Below are positions 25,664 to 34,017 of a stretch of 64,000 nucleotides of DNA, in pieces. The notes under the pieces were generated by a model. It was not told where the DNA came from. It was given only the letters and a program-made list of their open reading frames with translations, and did no database searches. This DNA comes from CAYFQB01 sp964345225. GTDB taxonomy: Bacteria; Nitrospirota; Thermodesulfovibrionia; Thermodesulfovibrionales; UBA6898. The position numbers were made by a program, and so were the translations under genes. Location: assembly GCA_964345225.1 (NCBI GenBank), contig CAYFQB010000011.1:26620-90619 (forward strand). Direction: 5' to 3'. Within the stretch, counting starts at the first letter, position 1, and every line of letters begins with the position of its first letter.

Positions 25664-25834
25664 TCATTCAACGGACCTTTTAAAATAAAATCAGGCCCAC
25701 CATGTATCTATTAATTCCCATCCTTCCCGGGCGTATTCATTTAAAATTCGGGTTGTTCGTTCTCCCATACCCAAAATTAATGTACATTTATATTCATATT
25801 TTTGTTTATACGTCATGCCTCCTTCTTATTTTTA

Positions 25835-26077
25835 TTATATTTCTAACGGATAGATCAATAATCCCAATAGCGCCTGGTGAAATATCACAAATTTGTGAGA
25901 TAGAGAATTAATAACTCCTATCGCTGTACCCAGTGCAGTTCCAATACAAGCAGCTAATGCAATCCAATAAGTTCCAAGCAGTGTACTGAGCATTGCACCA
26001 ATGCCGGTTCCTAATGCGACACATATACCTGCGCCGATTGCCATGTTTTGATTGGAGGATTTATTTTTGCAATCCAT
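25835..26077 (-). CDS. Small glycine-zipper-like membrane protein
   Basis: 80 aa. Two hydrophobic stretches (about residues 11-34 and 36-56) are rich in Gly/Ala with GxxxG-type spacing ('GAGICVALGTGIGAM', 'GTALGTAIGVI'), typical of small membrane proteins that oligomerise. There is no signal-peptide cleavage motif. A Shine-Dalgarno (aaagga) precedes the ATG. The function is unknown. Confidence 0.6.
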   Translation of the reverse strand: MDCKNKSSNQNMAIGAGICVALGTGIGAMLSTLLGTYWIALAACIGTALGTAIGVINSLSHKFVIFHQALLGLLIYPLEI

Positions 26078-26172
26078 CTTTTTATTTCCTTTTGTCTAAA
26101 GACAAAGTTGAACGTGCATGTTCATACACCAGAATATGAGAGAACAGACAGAATGTCAAGAACCTCTGGATG

Positions 26173-27051
26173 TCAAAGATTTCTTTTTTTTAGATGAATT
26201 TCAAAAATTCTAGGCCACATTTTTCCTGTAACAAAGAGTCTGTCATGGGCTTGATCGTATGCGATTCCATTGAGAACTGCATCTTTGTTTTTCCGTTTAT
26301 CGACAGGAAGAAGTCCAGTTAAATCTATCAATCCGAGCGTTTTTCCCGAATCTGGATCTATCCGTGCAATAATATCAGTTCGCCAGATATTGGCATATAT
26401 CTCGCCTTTGATATACTCAAGTTCGTTCAGATTCATTAAGGGCATGTCATTAATATGAACTCTTATGATTTTTTGGATCTTAAAGGTATCAGGGTTTAAA
26501 AATCGCAAGATATTCGTTCCATCACTTATGATGAGAGAGTGACCATCATCTGTGAGACCCCATCCCTCTCCTTCGTAGCTAAATTCGCCAAGCAGTTGCA
26601 ATGTGTTTGGCTCATAAATAAAACCTTTATGACTGCGCCATGTCAGCTGAAATATTCTTTCTTTGAGTATGGTTATCCCTTCGGCAAAATACTGTTTTGG
26701 TACATCGACTTTCTTTTTGATCTTACCCGTTTTTAAATCAATTATACGAAGACTGGATAATCCATATTGTCCGGTGCTTTCATAAAGAGTGCCGTTTTTA
26801 AATATAAGCCCCTGAGAGAAAGCGGTAAAGTCATGTGGCCAGCTGTTTACTATTTCGTAGATATAGGTTGGTAACACTTCTGAAGAATTTTTAGAATTTG
26901 AGTTATTTGTCACACCGGCCCAAGCACTGATCCAAGAAAATGACAACAGGCAGATGACTGACAATATATAGGTATTTTTAATCGACCGCTTTTGATCAGT
27001 CAGGTTGAAGTTGCAGTTATGTATTTTCTTTCTTTTATCCAATTCAAGCAT
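26173..27051 (-). CDS. Glutaminyl-peptide cyclotransferase (beta-propeller type), exported
   Basis: 292 aa from the ATG at 27051. A signal/anchor segment ('YILSVICLLSFSWISAWA', about 26-43) is followed by the five-bladed propeller of plant/bacterial glutamine cyclotransferase: 'FTAFSQGLIFKNGTLYESTG', 'GLSSLRIIDLKTGK', 'EGEGWGLTDDGHSLIISDG' and 'LNELEYIKGEIYANIW'. It converts N-terminal Gln to pyroglutamate in exported proteins. The frame stays open upstream to 27399 but there overlaps the methyltransferase gene and shows no domain, so I place the start at 27051, 37 bp after that gene's stop. Confidence 0.85.
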   Translation of the reverse strand: MLELDKRKKIHNCNFNLTDQKRSIKNTYILSVICLLSFSWISAWAGVTNNSNSKNSSEVLPTYIYEIVNSWPHDFTAFSQGLIFKNGTLYESTGQYGLSSLRIIDLKTGKIKKKVDVPKQYFAEGITILKERIFQLTWRSHKGFIYEPNTLQLLGEFSYEGEGWGLTDDGHSLIISDGTNILRFLNPDTFKIQKIIRVHINDMPLMNLNELEYIKGEIYANIWRTDIIARIDPDSGKTLGLIDLTGLLPVDKRKNKDAVLNGIAYDQAHDRLFVTGKMWPRIFEIHLKKRNL

Positions 27052-27088
27052 CGGCTTCTCGGTCTTACTGCTACAGTTTGTTAGCTCT

Positions 27089-27721
27089 TTATCTTTTTCT
27101 AAGAAATGCATAAATTGCTTTATGAACTGCAAATTTACCCTCAACTTCAACTGTTTCCAATTCTTCAATTTCAAAAAGAGGTTTAAATAAAGAAGCCATC
27201 TCGCTTTCTGACGAAAAGTATAAAACAGTATCGAGGGGAGTCTTTCTATACTTTCCTGCTCCACCAAATTGAGGGCTATCCTCGCTAAAGCAAACTGATA
27301 AATACTTTCCATCAGGTTTAAGTAATCTGTAAACATTGTTAATATACTTCTCTCTGTCTGGCGGAAAAATATGATGTAACAATTCCCAGTCGTATGCAAA
27401 ATCGAATGTATCTTGAACTTCGGTCATATCACCGAGAATATCAGCTACTATAAAGTTACTTTTAACACCTTTACTCTTTGCAGAATTTCTTGCTATTTCA
27501 ATTGCACTTTCTGAAAAATCAATACCTGTAACATCAAATCCCATGCTTGACAGATAAATTGCATAATTCCCGGTACCGCACCCCAAGTCAATAACTTTAC
27601 ATGGCTTTATTTTTTCTGTTTTAACGATTTGTTGAATGATCTTAGGTGGAGTTTCTATGTTCCAAGGAATTTCTTCAGGTGGAATGCTGCTATATATTTT
27701 TTCCATTTGATCCTTTATCAT
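27089..27721 (-). CDS. Class I SAM-dependent methyltransferase
   Basis: 210 aa from the ATG at 27721, which has a 'gggag' Shine-Dalgarno; a start 11 codons upstream is possible. Motif I is 'VIDLGCGTGNYAIYL', the acidic loop 'VTGIDFSESAIEIA', motif II 'FDFAYDWELLHHIFP' and motif III 'LLKPDGKYLSVCF'. The fold resembles thiopurine/tellurite (TehB-like) or small-molecule methyltransferases; the substrate is unknown. The glutaminyl cyclase gene follows on the same strand. Confidence 0.82.
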   Translation of the reverse strand: MIKDQMEKIYSSIPPEEIPWNIETPPKIIQQIVKTEKIKPCKVIDLGCGTGNYAIYLSSMGFDVTGIDFSESAIEIARNSAKSKGVKSNFIVADILGDMTEVQDTFDFAYDWELLHHIFPPDREKYINNVYRLLKPDGKYLSVCFSEDSPQFGGAGKYRKTPLDTVLYFSSESEMASLFKPLFEIEELETVEVEGKFAVHKAIYAFLRKR

Positions 27722-27799
27722 CAAAACTCTCCCTTTGTATTTGAACAGTAACAATTAAAATCAGCGGCGCCGTAAGGATACCGGCTGGCCCCTCTGCCA

Positions 27800-28351
27800 T
27801 CATTTATTATTAAAAATAATATCATCCTCAGTATTCAATACCTTATCTTTGCCTTTTGAAGTTAAGTTAAAGTTTTTCCCATCTTCCGTTAATTCATAAA
27901 TATAGTTTTGCTCCCAGGCATCCTTTATCCAGCCTTTTCTGACTGGGCGGTCACCTATAACTACCTGAATATTATCAGGATATTTACCTTCATTCTCTTT
28001 ATATTTCTGAAGAGCGCTGACAATTTTATTACCTTCTTCAAGGGTCTGTTCCGGCTTCACGTAATTATCAGTATACCAGCTTGCTACCGAAAAACCGCCA
28101 AGGATAAGGATGAGAAAGAATACCGGGATAATAAAAACAAGAATAATAACAGCCCATACAACATCCTTCTTTTGATAATGTGGAGCTATACCCTTTTTAT
28201 TTAACCTTATAATATCAATTACGCTCCAGATCAGGGCAGCTGGGTAGAGCGGGGTAAGTCCAAGCAGTAACATTATTATGCCCCGGATGTTCTTACCGTA
28301 ATATAACTGACCAAGCCCCGGTACTATTATGGATAAGATTAAAGGTAACAT
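27800..28351 (-). CDS. Membrane protein joining TM2-like helices to a GspG-type pseudopilin C-terminus
   Basis: 183 aa. The N-terminus ('SIIVPGLGQLYYGKNIRGI', then two helices to about residue 52) resembles TM2/DUF5683-type domains. A third helix (about 66-90) follows. The C-terminus (105-183) matches the globular part of type II secretion major pseudopilin GspG: 'KYKENEGKYPDNIQ', 'DAWEQNYIYELTEDGKNFNL' and 'SKGKDKVLNTEDDI', the last being the GspG calcium site. There is no prepilin peptidase site, so it is not processed as a pilin. The role is unknown. Confidence 0.72.
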   Translation of the reverse strand: MLPLILSIIVPGLGQLYYGKNIRGIIMLLLGLTPLYPAALIWSVIDIIRLNKKGIAPHYQKKDVVWAVIILVFIIPVFFLILILGGFSVASWYTDNYVKPEQTLEEGNKIVSALQKYKENEGKYPDNIQVVIGDRPVRKGWIKDAWEQNYIYELTEDGKNFNLTSKGKDKVLNTEDDIIFNNK

Positions 28352-28466
28352 TATTTTATAATCCTAACATGCTGAAGAGTCAGTTTAATAGTCTTTAAGA
28401 TAAAAAATGAAATTAGTTTTTTTAAAAAAGTACATGAAATGAAAAGGGGATTTTAAATAAGAAAAG

Positions 28467-30170
28467 CTATAACCTTCCTGACCTTATTATTGAAATTATA
28501 AGCCAGATTCCGAGCAGAAAAGCAAATCCAAACGTAATAAAGCCCAGAAGAGACATCCCGTAAATCTTTGGACCGACCCCTGTTGCATGCATTATGGCTG
28601 AGCTCAAAAGAATGGCACTGATAATCATACTGAATGCTATCCTGTTGCTTGAGCGGTCCATGTCCCTGATAAATTTATCAAGCCCGATGGGGGTCATCTT
28701 TATGTGTAGCTCGTCCCTTAAAACTTTTCGTATGAACTGCTTCATCTGTTTGGGGAAGAAGATGATGGAATCACCTATCTCAATTATGTTTTTCCTGGCT
28801 CTATCCAAAAAATAGGAAGGGCTTATCTTTTCTCTTATAAGTTTTGAGGCATAGGGTTCAGAAGCGGCTATAAAATTGAAGTCAGGGTCTAATTCCCTGC
28901 CGATATTTTCAAGGATAAGCATTGCCTTGTTAACGAGGAGGAGATCAGAAGGTATTGTCATTCTGTGTTTTAATGCAAGATGGGTAACTGTATCCATGTA
29001 ATCTGCAAAGTTTATCTCCTTTAAAGAGAGTTCATAAAGTGGCTCAAGAAAATCAGCCAGGTCAGCCTTGAATTCCTTCCTGAAGATATCGTAGTCTATG
29101 TCTTTGGGAACCAGGCCGAGCTCAATGTATTGGTCTATCAGCCTGTCGAAGTCCTTATTAATTAGTGCAATAAATGTATTTGCCATTGTCTCTCTGAGTT
29201 CTTTTGAAACCCTTCCGACGATTCCAAAATCAGTAAAACCCATTCTTCCATCAGGCATTGCAAATATGTTTCCTGGATGAGGGTCTGCATGGAAAAAACC
29301 GTCTTCAAGGACCTGTTTGAAATAGGCATCTACTCCGATCTTTGCAAGATTTTTACGATTAAGACCAAGATTTTTAATCTCATCGATATCATCGATTCTG
29401 ATTCCTACAATTCTTTCCATAATAAGTAATTTATCTGTCGTAAATTCACTGAAAATATTTGGTATATATACATCATTAATTTTTTCGAAATTTTTTCTGA
29501 AGTGGAGACAGTTTTTAGCCTCTCTTATGAAATCAAGTTCTTTTCTTATTGTTTTGGTAAATTCCTCAACTATGCCGGTAGGGTTGAAAAAAGCGCTTTC
29601 AGGGACGTATTTTTCCATCAGATGGGCTGTTGTTGTAAGTATATTTATATCGGTCTCGATTAATTCTCTTATATCGGGCCGCTGTACTTTTACTACAACA
29701 TCGCTACCGTCAAGTAGCGTACCATGATATACCTGTGCTATGGAAGCAGCTGCAACCGGCTCTTCATCTAGTTTTGAAAAAATCTGGTCTATCTTTTGTT
29801 TTGTTTCTTCTTCAATTATCTTTACTGCCTCTTTGTTAGGGAAGGGCGGGACCCTGTCCTGAAGTTTCTTGAATTCATCAGAGAATTGTTTGGTGATAAG
29901 ATCAGGCCTTGAAGAGAGGAGTTGTGCAAGTTTAATAAAGCTTGGTCCAAGCTCGGCAAATGACATTCTCAGTCTTTCAGGAACAGTTGGACTCTTTAGT
30001 GATGGCCATTGCCCGAAAGATTTCAGTCTTTTCCTGAAAGGAATAAATCTGTTCAGATGGAGCTGATCGATTATTCTGCCAAAACCGTACTTTAGGAAGA
30101 CATTAATAATCTGTCTTGCTCTGCTAACATTTTTGTACGTTCTTTTAAATCTCAGGAGGTCAAAGGGCAT
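28467..30170 (-). CDS. ABC1/UbiB (AarF) family atypical kinase
   Basis: 567 aa. The ABC1 core covers about 70-430: the N-terminal 'GPSFIKLAQLLSSRPDLI' (KxGQ-type motif, here KLAQ), the Ala-rich nucleotide loop 'AAASIAQVYHG', 'HADPHPGNIFAMPDG' and 'FTDFGIVG' (DFG). Two C-terminal membrane helices (about 505-560, 'IISAILLSSAIMH' and 'GFAFLLGIWLIISII') anchor it. Relatives support ubiquinone/isoprenoid-quinone synthesis or membrane lipid homeostasis. A phasin-like gene lies 19 bp upstream, a common pairing. The Gly to Ala change in KxGQ is worth noting because that Gly/Ala position affects nucleotide selectivity in COQ8. Confidence 0.9.
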   Translation of the reverse strand: MPFDLLRFKRTYKNVSRARQIINVFLKYGFGRIIDQLHLNRFIPFRKRLKSFGQWPSLKSPTVPERLRMSFAELGPSFIKLAQLLSSRPDLITKQFSDEFKKLQDRVPPFPNKEAVKIIEEETKQKIDQIFSKLDEEPVAAASIAQVYHGTLLDGSDVVVKVQRPDIRELIETDINILTTTAHLMEKYVPESAFFNPTGIVEEFTKTIRKELDFIREAKNCLHFRKNFEKINDVYIPNIFSEFTTDKLLIMERIVGIRIDDIDEIKNLGLNRKNLAKIGVDAYFKQVLEDGFFHADPHPGNIFAMPDGRMGFTDFGIVGRVSKELRETMANTFIALINKDFDRLIDQYIELGLVPKDIDYDIFRKEFKADLADFLEPLYELSLKEINFADYMDTVTHLALKHRMTIPSDLLLVNKAMLILENIGRELDPDFNFIAASEPYASKLIREKISPSYFLDRARKNIIEIGDSIIFFPKQMKQFIRKVLRDELHIKMTPIGLDKFIRDMDRSSNRIAFSMIISAILLSSAIMHATGVGPKIYGMSLLGFITFGFAFLLGIWLIISIIRSGRL

Positions 30171-30189
30171 TTAATGGTATTGTTAATTA

Positions 30190-30495
30190 TTATTTTGATT
30201 TTTCCATTTTATCAATTCTTGAGGAAAGAGAATTAATTTTTTCATCTAATTTATCTATATCGGACTTGGAAGGCAGGTTCATTCTCCCGAGAGATTTATC
30301 AATTATTTCACCGATATTTTTACTCAGGTCTGCTGTGTTCTTTTCGGCCTTTTCAGTCCATTCTTTTACGAGTTTTGCACCCTGAGATTCGCTTAGCTCA
30401 CCTTTTTTAACAAGATCGTCAACAAACTCCTTAACCTTCTCCTGAACTCCGAAACCAGCGAGTAAAGCATTTCTTACCATATCGAAAAGTGCCAT
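30190..30495 (-). CDS. Phasin-like coiled-coil protein
   Basis: 101 aa. It starts 'MALFDMVRNALLAGFGVQEK' and continues as amphipathic, Lys/Glu-rich helix with a heptad-like C-terminus ('SDIDKLDEKINSLSSRIDKM'). This matches the poly(hydroxyalkanoate) granule/phasin-like family found beside ABC1 kinases. A strong Shine-Dalgarno (aaggagg) lies 6 bases before the ATG. No PHA synthase gene is in view, so a role in granules is not established. Confidence 0.78.
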   Translation of the reverse strand: MALFDMVRNALLAGFGVQEKVKEFVDDLVKKGELSESQGAKLVKEWTEKAEKNTADLSKNIGEIIDKSLGRMNLPSKSDIDKLDEKINSLSSRIDKMEKSK

Positions 30496-30573
30496 TACTG
30501 CCTCCTTATTGCTTTCCCTTCCTTGAAAGGGGAGATTTTTATTTATATTTTCAGCGGTTTATTATCCAGTTTA

Positions 30574-33204
30574 TTAAAGCTTTTTCTTTATTATATCGTA
30601 TAATGATTCAAGCGCTTTGTCCAGTTTTTTGATATCCTTGGTACCTCCCTGTGCTATATCGGGCTTTCCGCCTCCTCTTCCACCAGCAGAAGCTGCAATA
30701 TGCTTAAGGATGTCACCGGCGTTAAATCTGTTGACGAGATCTTTTGTTACCATGGCAACCATTGAGGCCTGGTCATCTTTTACTGATGCAAGCAGTAAAA
30801 TACCTGAGCCCAATCTGTCTCTTATATTGTCGGCCATTAGCCTGAGGTCCTTCTGTTTGATACCGTCTACCCTGTATGCAACGGCTTTCAGTCCATTGAT
30901 TTCCCTGACTTTCTTCAGAATTTTTGAAGAATCTTCAATAACCGATCTGCCCTTGAGTTTTTCAAAAGCCTTTTCAAGTTCTTTCATCTCTGAGAGTATT
31001 TTTGTTAATTTTTCAGTGGGGCTGTCAGATGCCTTGATCATTTCTGAAATTTTCCTGAGTTCCCTCTCCCCATTTCTCAAATAAAGAAAGGCTTCTTTTC
31101 CTGTAACAGCTTCAATTCTTCTGATACCTGATGCTACGCTTCCTTCAGAGATAATCTTGAACAAACCTATATCACCGGTTGCACGTACATGTGTACCCCC
31201 GCATATCTCTGAACTGACATCAGGTACGGTAATTACTCTGACCTGATCTCCATATTTCTCTCCAAAAAGTGCTATTGACCCTGCTTCGATTGCGTGTTTT
31301 GTCTCCATGACAGAGTAATCTAATCTTATATTTTTAAGAATGTTTTCGTTCACTTCATCTTCAATTCTTTCTATTGTTTCCTGATCAAGTGAATAAAAAT
31401 GCGTAAAATCGAAACGAAGTCTTTCAGGTGAAACATATGAACCTGCCTGTTTTACGTGCTCGCCGAGCAGATTTCGAAGCGATGAATGAAGCAGGTGTGT
31501 TGCAGTATGATTTCTCATTGTAGCGTTTCTTTTCTGATAATCAACAGCACAGTAAATTCTAGAACCTTTTTTTATTTCACCATTTTTTACTTTTATCTTG
31601 TGGATATGGATACCCTCGACCGGCTTTTTTGTGTCCAGCACAACAGCTTCCATTTTATCAGTCCATAACCTGCCTGTATCGCCAACCTGTCCGCCTGATT
31701 CAGCATAAAAAGGTGTTATGTCGAGGAGAACTTCTCCTTCGTTTCCGGCTTTTATTTCCTCGACAAGTTCTCTGTTTACAATAATTGCACGTACCGTGGA
31801 TTCTGATTCAGTGGTTTCATATCCAGTGAATTCTGTCCTGTTAAATTGTTGAAATAGTTCTCTGTAAACGGGAGCAACTGTCTCCTCTACTGTCCATGCT
31901 GCCCGTGCCATTGACTTCTGATTCTCCATTTCTCTGTTGAAACCGGTTTCATCAATACTGAGATTATTTTCTGCAGCTATATCCCTTGCTATGTCGAGGG
32001 GAAACCCGTATGTATCATAAAGTCTGAAAAGTTCGTTTCCTGGAATTACACTTTCACCCGATCCCTTAAGGTCTTTAATTATATTGTTAAGCAGGAAAAG
32101 CCCCTGTTCCAGGGTCTTGCTGAATCTCTCTTCTTCGAACCTGAGGATTTTCTTAATTTTCGGGCTCTCTTCAGTTAGTTCAGGATAAATATCAGACATT
32201 GAATCAGCCACGGAATCGCATAATTTGTAAAGAACAGGCCCGTCAATATCAAGGTTTTTTGAATAACGGGATGCTCTCCTTATAATTCTTCTTAAAACGT
32301 ATCCCCTGCCTTCATTAGAAGGAATGAGTCCTTCTGAAAGCAGAAATGTAATAGACCTCATATGGTCTGAAATTACCCTTATTGCAGTATCAGTTTCCTT
32401 GTTAACGCCGTATTCTTTTTTCGAATACTTGCATATGGATGATATGATAGGGCTAAATATGTCAGTATCAAAATTATTAACCTTGCCATGAAGGGCTGCA
32501 GATAACCTCTCAAGACCCATGCCTGTATCAATACTTGGTTTAGGAAGCGGAGTCAAATTGCCCGAAATATCTCTATCGTATTGCATAAAAACGAGATTCC
32601 ATAACTCGAGATAACGGTCGCAATCGCATCCTACAGAGCAATCAGGCCTGCCGCATCCAATTTCACTCCCCTGGTCAATAATTATTTCTGAGCACGGCCC
32701 GCAGGGCCCTATGTCACCCATCTGCCAGAAATTATCTTTAGCTCCGAGTCTCACTATTCTCTTGCCGGGAATACCTGTAAGTTTTTCCCAAAGCTCAGCA
32801 GCTTCGTCATCATCTTCGTATATAGAGACCCATAAATTCTCCTTTGGCAGCTTGAAATGTTCAGTAAGAAGCTCCCATGCAAAAAGAATAGCATCTTTTT
32901 TGAAGTAATCCCCAAAGGAAAAGTTGCCCAGCATCTCGAAAAAAGTATGATGCCTGGCGGTATAACCAACATTTTCCAGGTCGCTGTGCTTCCCCCCTGC
33001 ACGAATGCATTTCTGACTTGTTACTGCTCGTTTGTATGGTAACCTTTCTTCTCCCAAAAACACTGATTTAAACTGAACCATACCTGCATTTGTAAATAAC
33101 AGAGTAGGGTCATCCCTGGGTATGAGAGATGAGCTCTGAACAATTTCATGTCCTTTTGACCTGAAAAATTCCAGGAAAGCGGTTCTAATCTCACTGCTTG
33201 TCAT
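30574..33204 (-). CDS. alaS: Alanyl-tRNA synthetase
   Basis: 876 aa, full length. The class II catalytic core begins 'MTSSEIRTAFLEFFRSKGHE'. The editing domain has the zinc ligands 'HTATHLLHS' (HxxxH) and 'CGGTHV' (CxxxH). The C-terminal DHHA1 domain ends in the glycine-rich 'AGGRGGGKPDIAQGG'. A Cys-rich insert ('CGRPDCSVGCDCDRYLELWN') near residue 185 is the usual bacterial-type zinc-like loop. It charges tRNA-Ala and edits Ser/Gly. It lies at the end of the recA-pilT-recX-lipoprotein-alaS run, 4 bp after the lipoprotein gene. Confidence 0.97.
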   Translation of the reverse strand: MTSSEIRTAFLEFFRSKGHEIVQSSSLIPRDDPTLLFTNAGMVQFKSVFLGEERLPYKRAVTSQKCIRAGGKHSDLENVGYTARHHTFFEMLGNFSFGDYFKKDAILFAWELLTEHFKLPKENLWVSIYEDDDEAAELWEKLTGIPGKRIVRLGAKDNFWQMGDIGPCGPCSEIIIDQGSEIGCGRPDCSVGCDCDRYLELWNLVFMQYDRDISGNLTPLPKPSIDTGMGLERLSAALHGKVNNFDTDIFSPIISSICKYSKKEYGVNKETDTAIRVISDHMRSITFLLSEGLIPSNEGRGYVLRRIIRRASRYSKNLDIDGPVLYKLCDSVADSMSDIYPELTEESPKIKKILRFEEERFSKTLEQGLFLLNNIIKDLKGSGESVIPGNELFRLYDTYGFPLDIARDIAAENNLSIDETGFNREMENQKSMARAAWTVEETVAPVYRELFQQFNRTEFTGYETTESESTVRAIIVNRELVEEIKAGNEGEVLLDITPFYAESGGQVGDTGRLWTDKMEAVVLDTKKPVEGIHIHKIKVKNGEIKKGSRIYCAVDYQKRNATMRNHTATHLLHSSLRNLLGEHVKQAGSYVSPERLRFDFTHFYSLDQETIERIEDEVNENILKNIRLDYSVMETKHAIEAGSIALFGEKYGDQVRVITVPDVSSEICGGTHVRATGDIGLFKIISEGSVASGIRRIEAVTGKEAFLYLRNGERELRKISEMIKASDSPTEKLTKILSEMKELEKAFEKLKGRSVIEDSSKILKKVREINGLKAVAYRVDGIKQKDLRLMADNIRDRLGSGILLLASVKDDQASMVAMVTKDLVNRFNAGDILKHIAASAGGRGGGKPDIAQGGTKDIKKLDKALESLYDIIKKKL

Positions 33205-33208
33205 TATT

Positions 33209-33544
33209 TTATTTGCTAATCCCGGGTTCTGTGCTGATTATTTCTGTCAGCTTGTCATCGGTAAAGAAAAGATGTGTTTTAAAGAAACGAAGCTTTTTAT
33301 ATTCCCATCTTACTCTTTCTTTCCCGTCCTCGGTTGACGGCAGGACATGGACAGATTCAGGACCACCCCATGCATACCTGACCTGAAGCTTTGTCATTCC
33401 TACTACGATCTCACCATGCCTTATATTTTCCTGGATAGACGGGGGAAAGTCTGCTATTTCCTCCTGAGAATATCTAACTGACTTGGTACATCCTGAATAG
33501 AAGATAAACAGAAATAAAGCTGATAATAAGAGCAGTTTTTTCAT
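33209..33544 (-). CDS. Small lipoprotein, SmpA/OmlA (BamE)-like
   Basis: 111 aa. The lipoprotein signal has lipobox 'FYSGC' (Cys 19). The mature part contains 'IVVGMTKLQVRYAWGGPESV', the SmpA/BamE-type 'GMTxxxVxxxWGxP' motif, followed by an antiparallel strand pair ('ERVRWEYKKLRFFKTHLFF'). Probably periplasmic and lipid-anchored; a true BamE role is not established. Its ATG overlaps the recX stop by one base (TAATG). Confidence 0.78.
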   Translation of the reverse strand: MKKLLLLSALFLFIFYSGCTKSVRYSQEEIADFPPSIQENIRHGEIVVGMTKLQVRYAWGGPESVHVLPSTEDGKERVRWEYKKLRFFKTHLFFTDDKLTEIISTEPGISK

Positions 33545-34017
33545 TATTCCACTTCCTCCTCCTTAAAATTATAGTCTTTTAATACCTTTTCTATGCTGCT
33601 AACAGAGTAGCCTCTTCGTGTGAGAAAATTCCAGAGTCTCCTTTTTTCGCTGACAGGGTTGTTTACTGAGGATTTAAATTTTTTCCCCAGAAGTTTTCTT
33701 GCGTTTTGCAGCTCGATATTTTCGTCATAATCCAAAGTCGATTCGATAACTTCGACAGACAGACCTCTTTTCAACATGAATCTTTTTGCGCCATTATATC
33801 CGAGCATCTTGTTTGCCAGTGCCTGTCTCTTCAGATTTACAGCAAGCTCTCTGTCATCAAGATATCCGGCTTTTTTCAAATACTTTAGAGTGAAGGAAAC
33901 TACCTCTTCAGGAAAACCCTTTTTATTAAGCCTTTCTCTTAATTCGCGCTCGCTCCTTCCTCTATAATTAAGAAGTTTAAAAGAATACCTTTTTGCTTTA
34001 GCGACTGAATCTGTCAA
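33544..34017 (-). CDS. recX: Regulatory protein RecX
   Basis: 157 aa. Three-helix RecX repeats are visible: 'RSERELRERLNKKGFPEEVV', 'YLKKAGYLDDRELAVNLKRQ', 'MLKRGLSVEVIESTL' and 'FLTRRGYSVSSIEKVLKDY'. It modulates RecA filaments. Here pilT is inserted between recA and recX, and recX overlaps the pilT end by 20 bp, so the three are likely co-transcribed. Confidence 0.9.
   Translation of the reverse strand: MTDSVAKAKRYSFKLLNYRGRSERELRERLNKKGFPEEVVSFTLKYLKKAGYLDDRELAVNLKRQALANKMLGYNGAKRFMLKRGLSVEVIESTLDYDENIELQNARKLLGKKFKSSVNNPVSEKRRLWNFLTRRGYSVSSIEKVLKDYNFKEEEVE

Noticed and set aside
25702..25911. Hydrophobic 69-codon plus-strand frame
   Set aside because: No Shine-Dalgarno, overlaps the 3' end of the small membrane protein gene, and AT-rich DNA readily gives hydrophobic shadows.
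27052..27399. N-terminal extension of the glutaminyl cyclase frame
   Set aside because: It overlaps the methyltransferase gene on the same strand and has no domain or signal peptide; the ATG at 27051 gives a proper signal segment.
30617..31084. Plus-strand open frame of 155 codons
   Set aside because: Antisense to the alaS C-terminus, low-complexity Ser/Leu composition, no recognisable domain.
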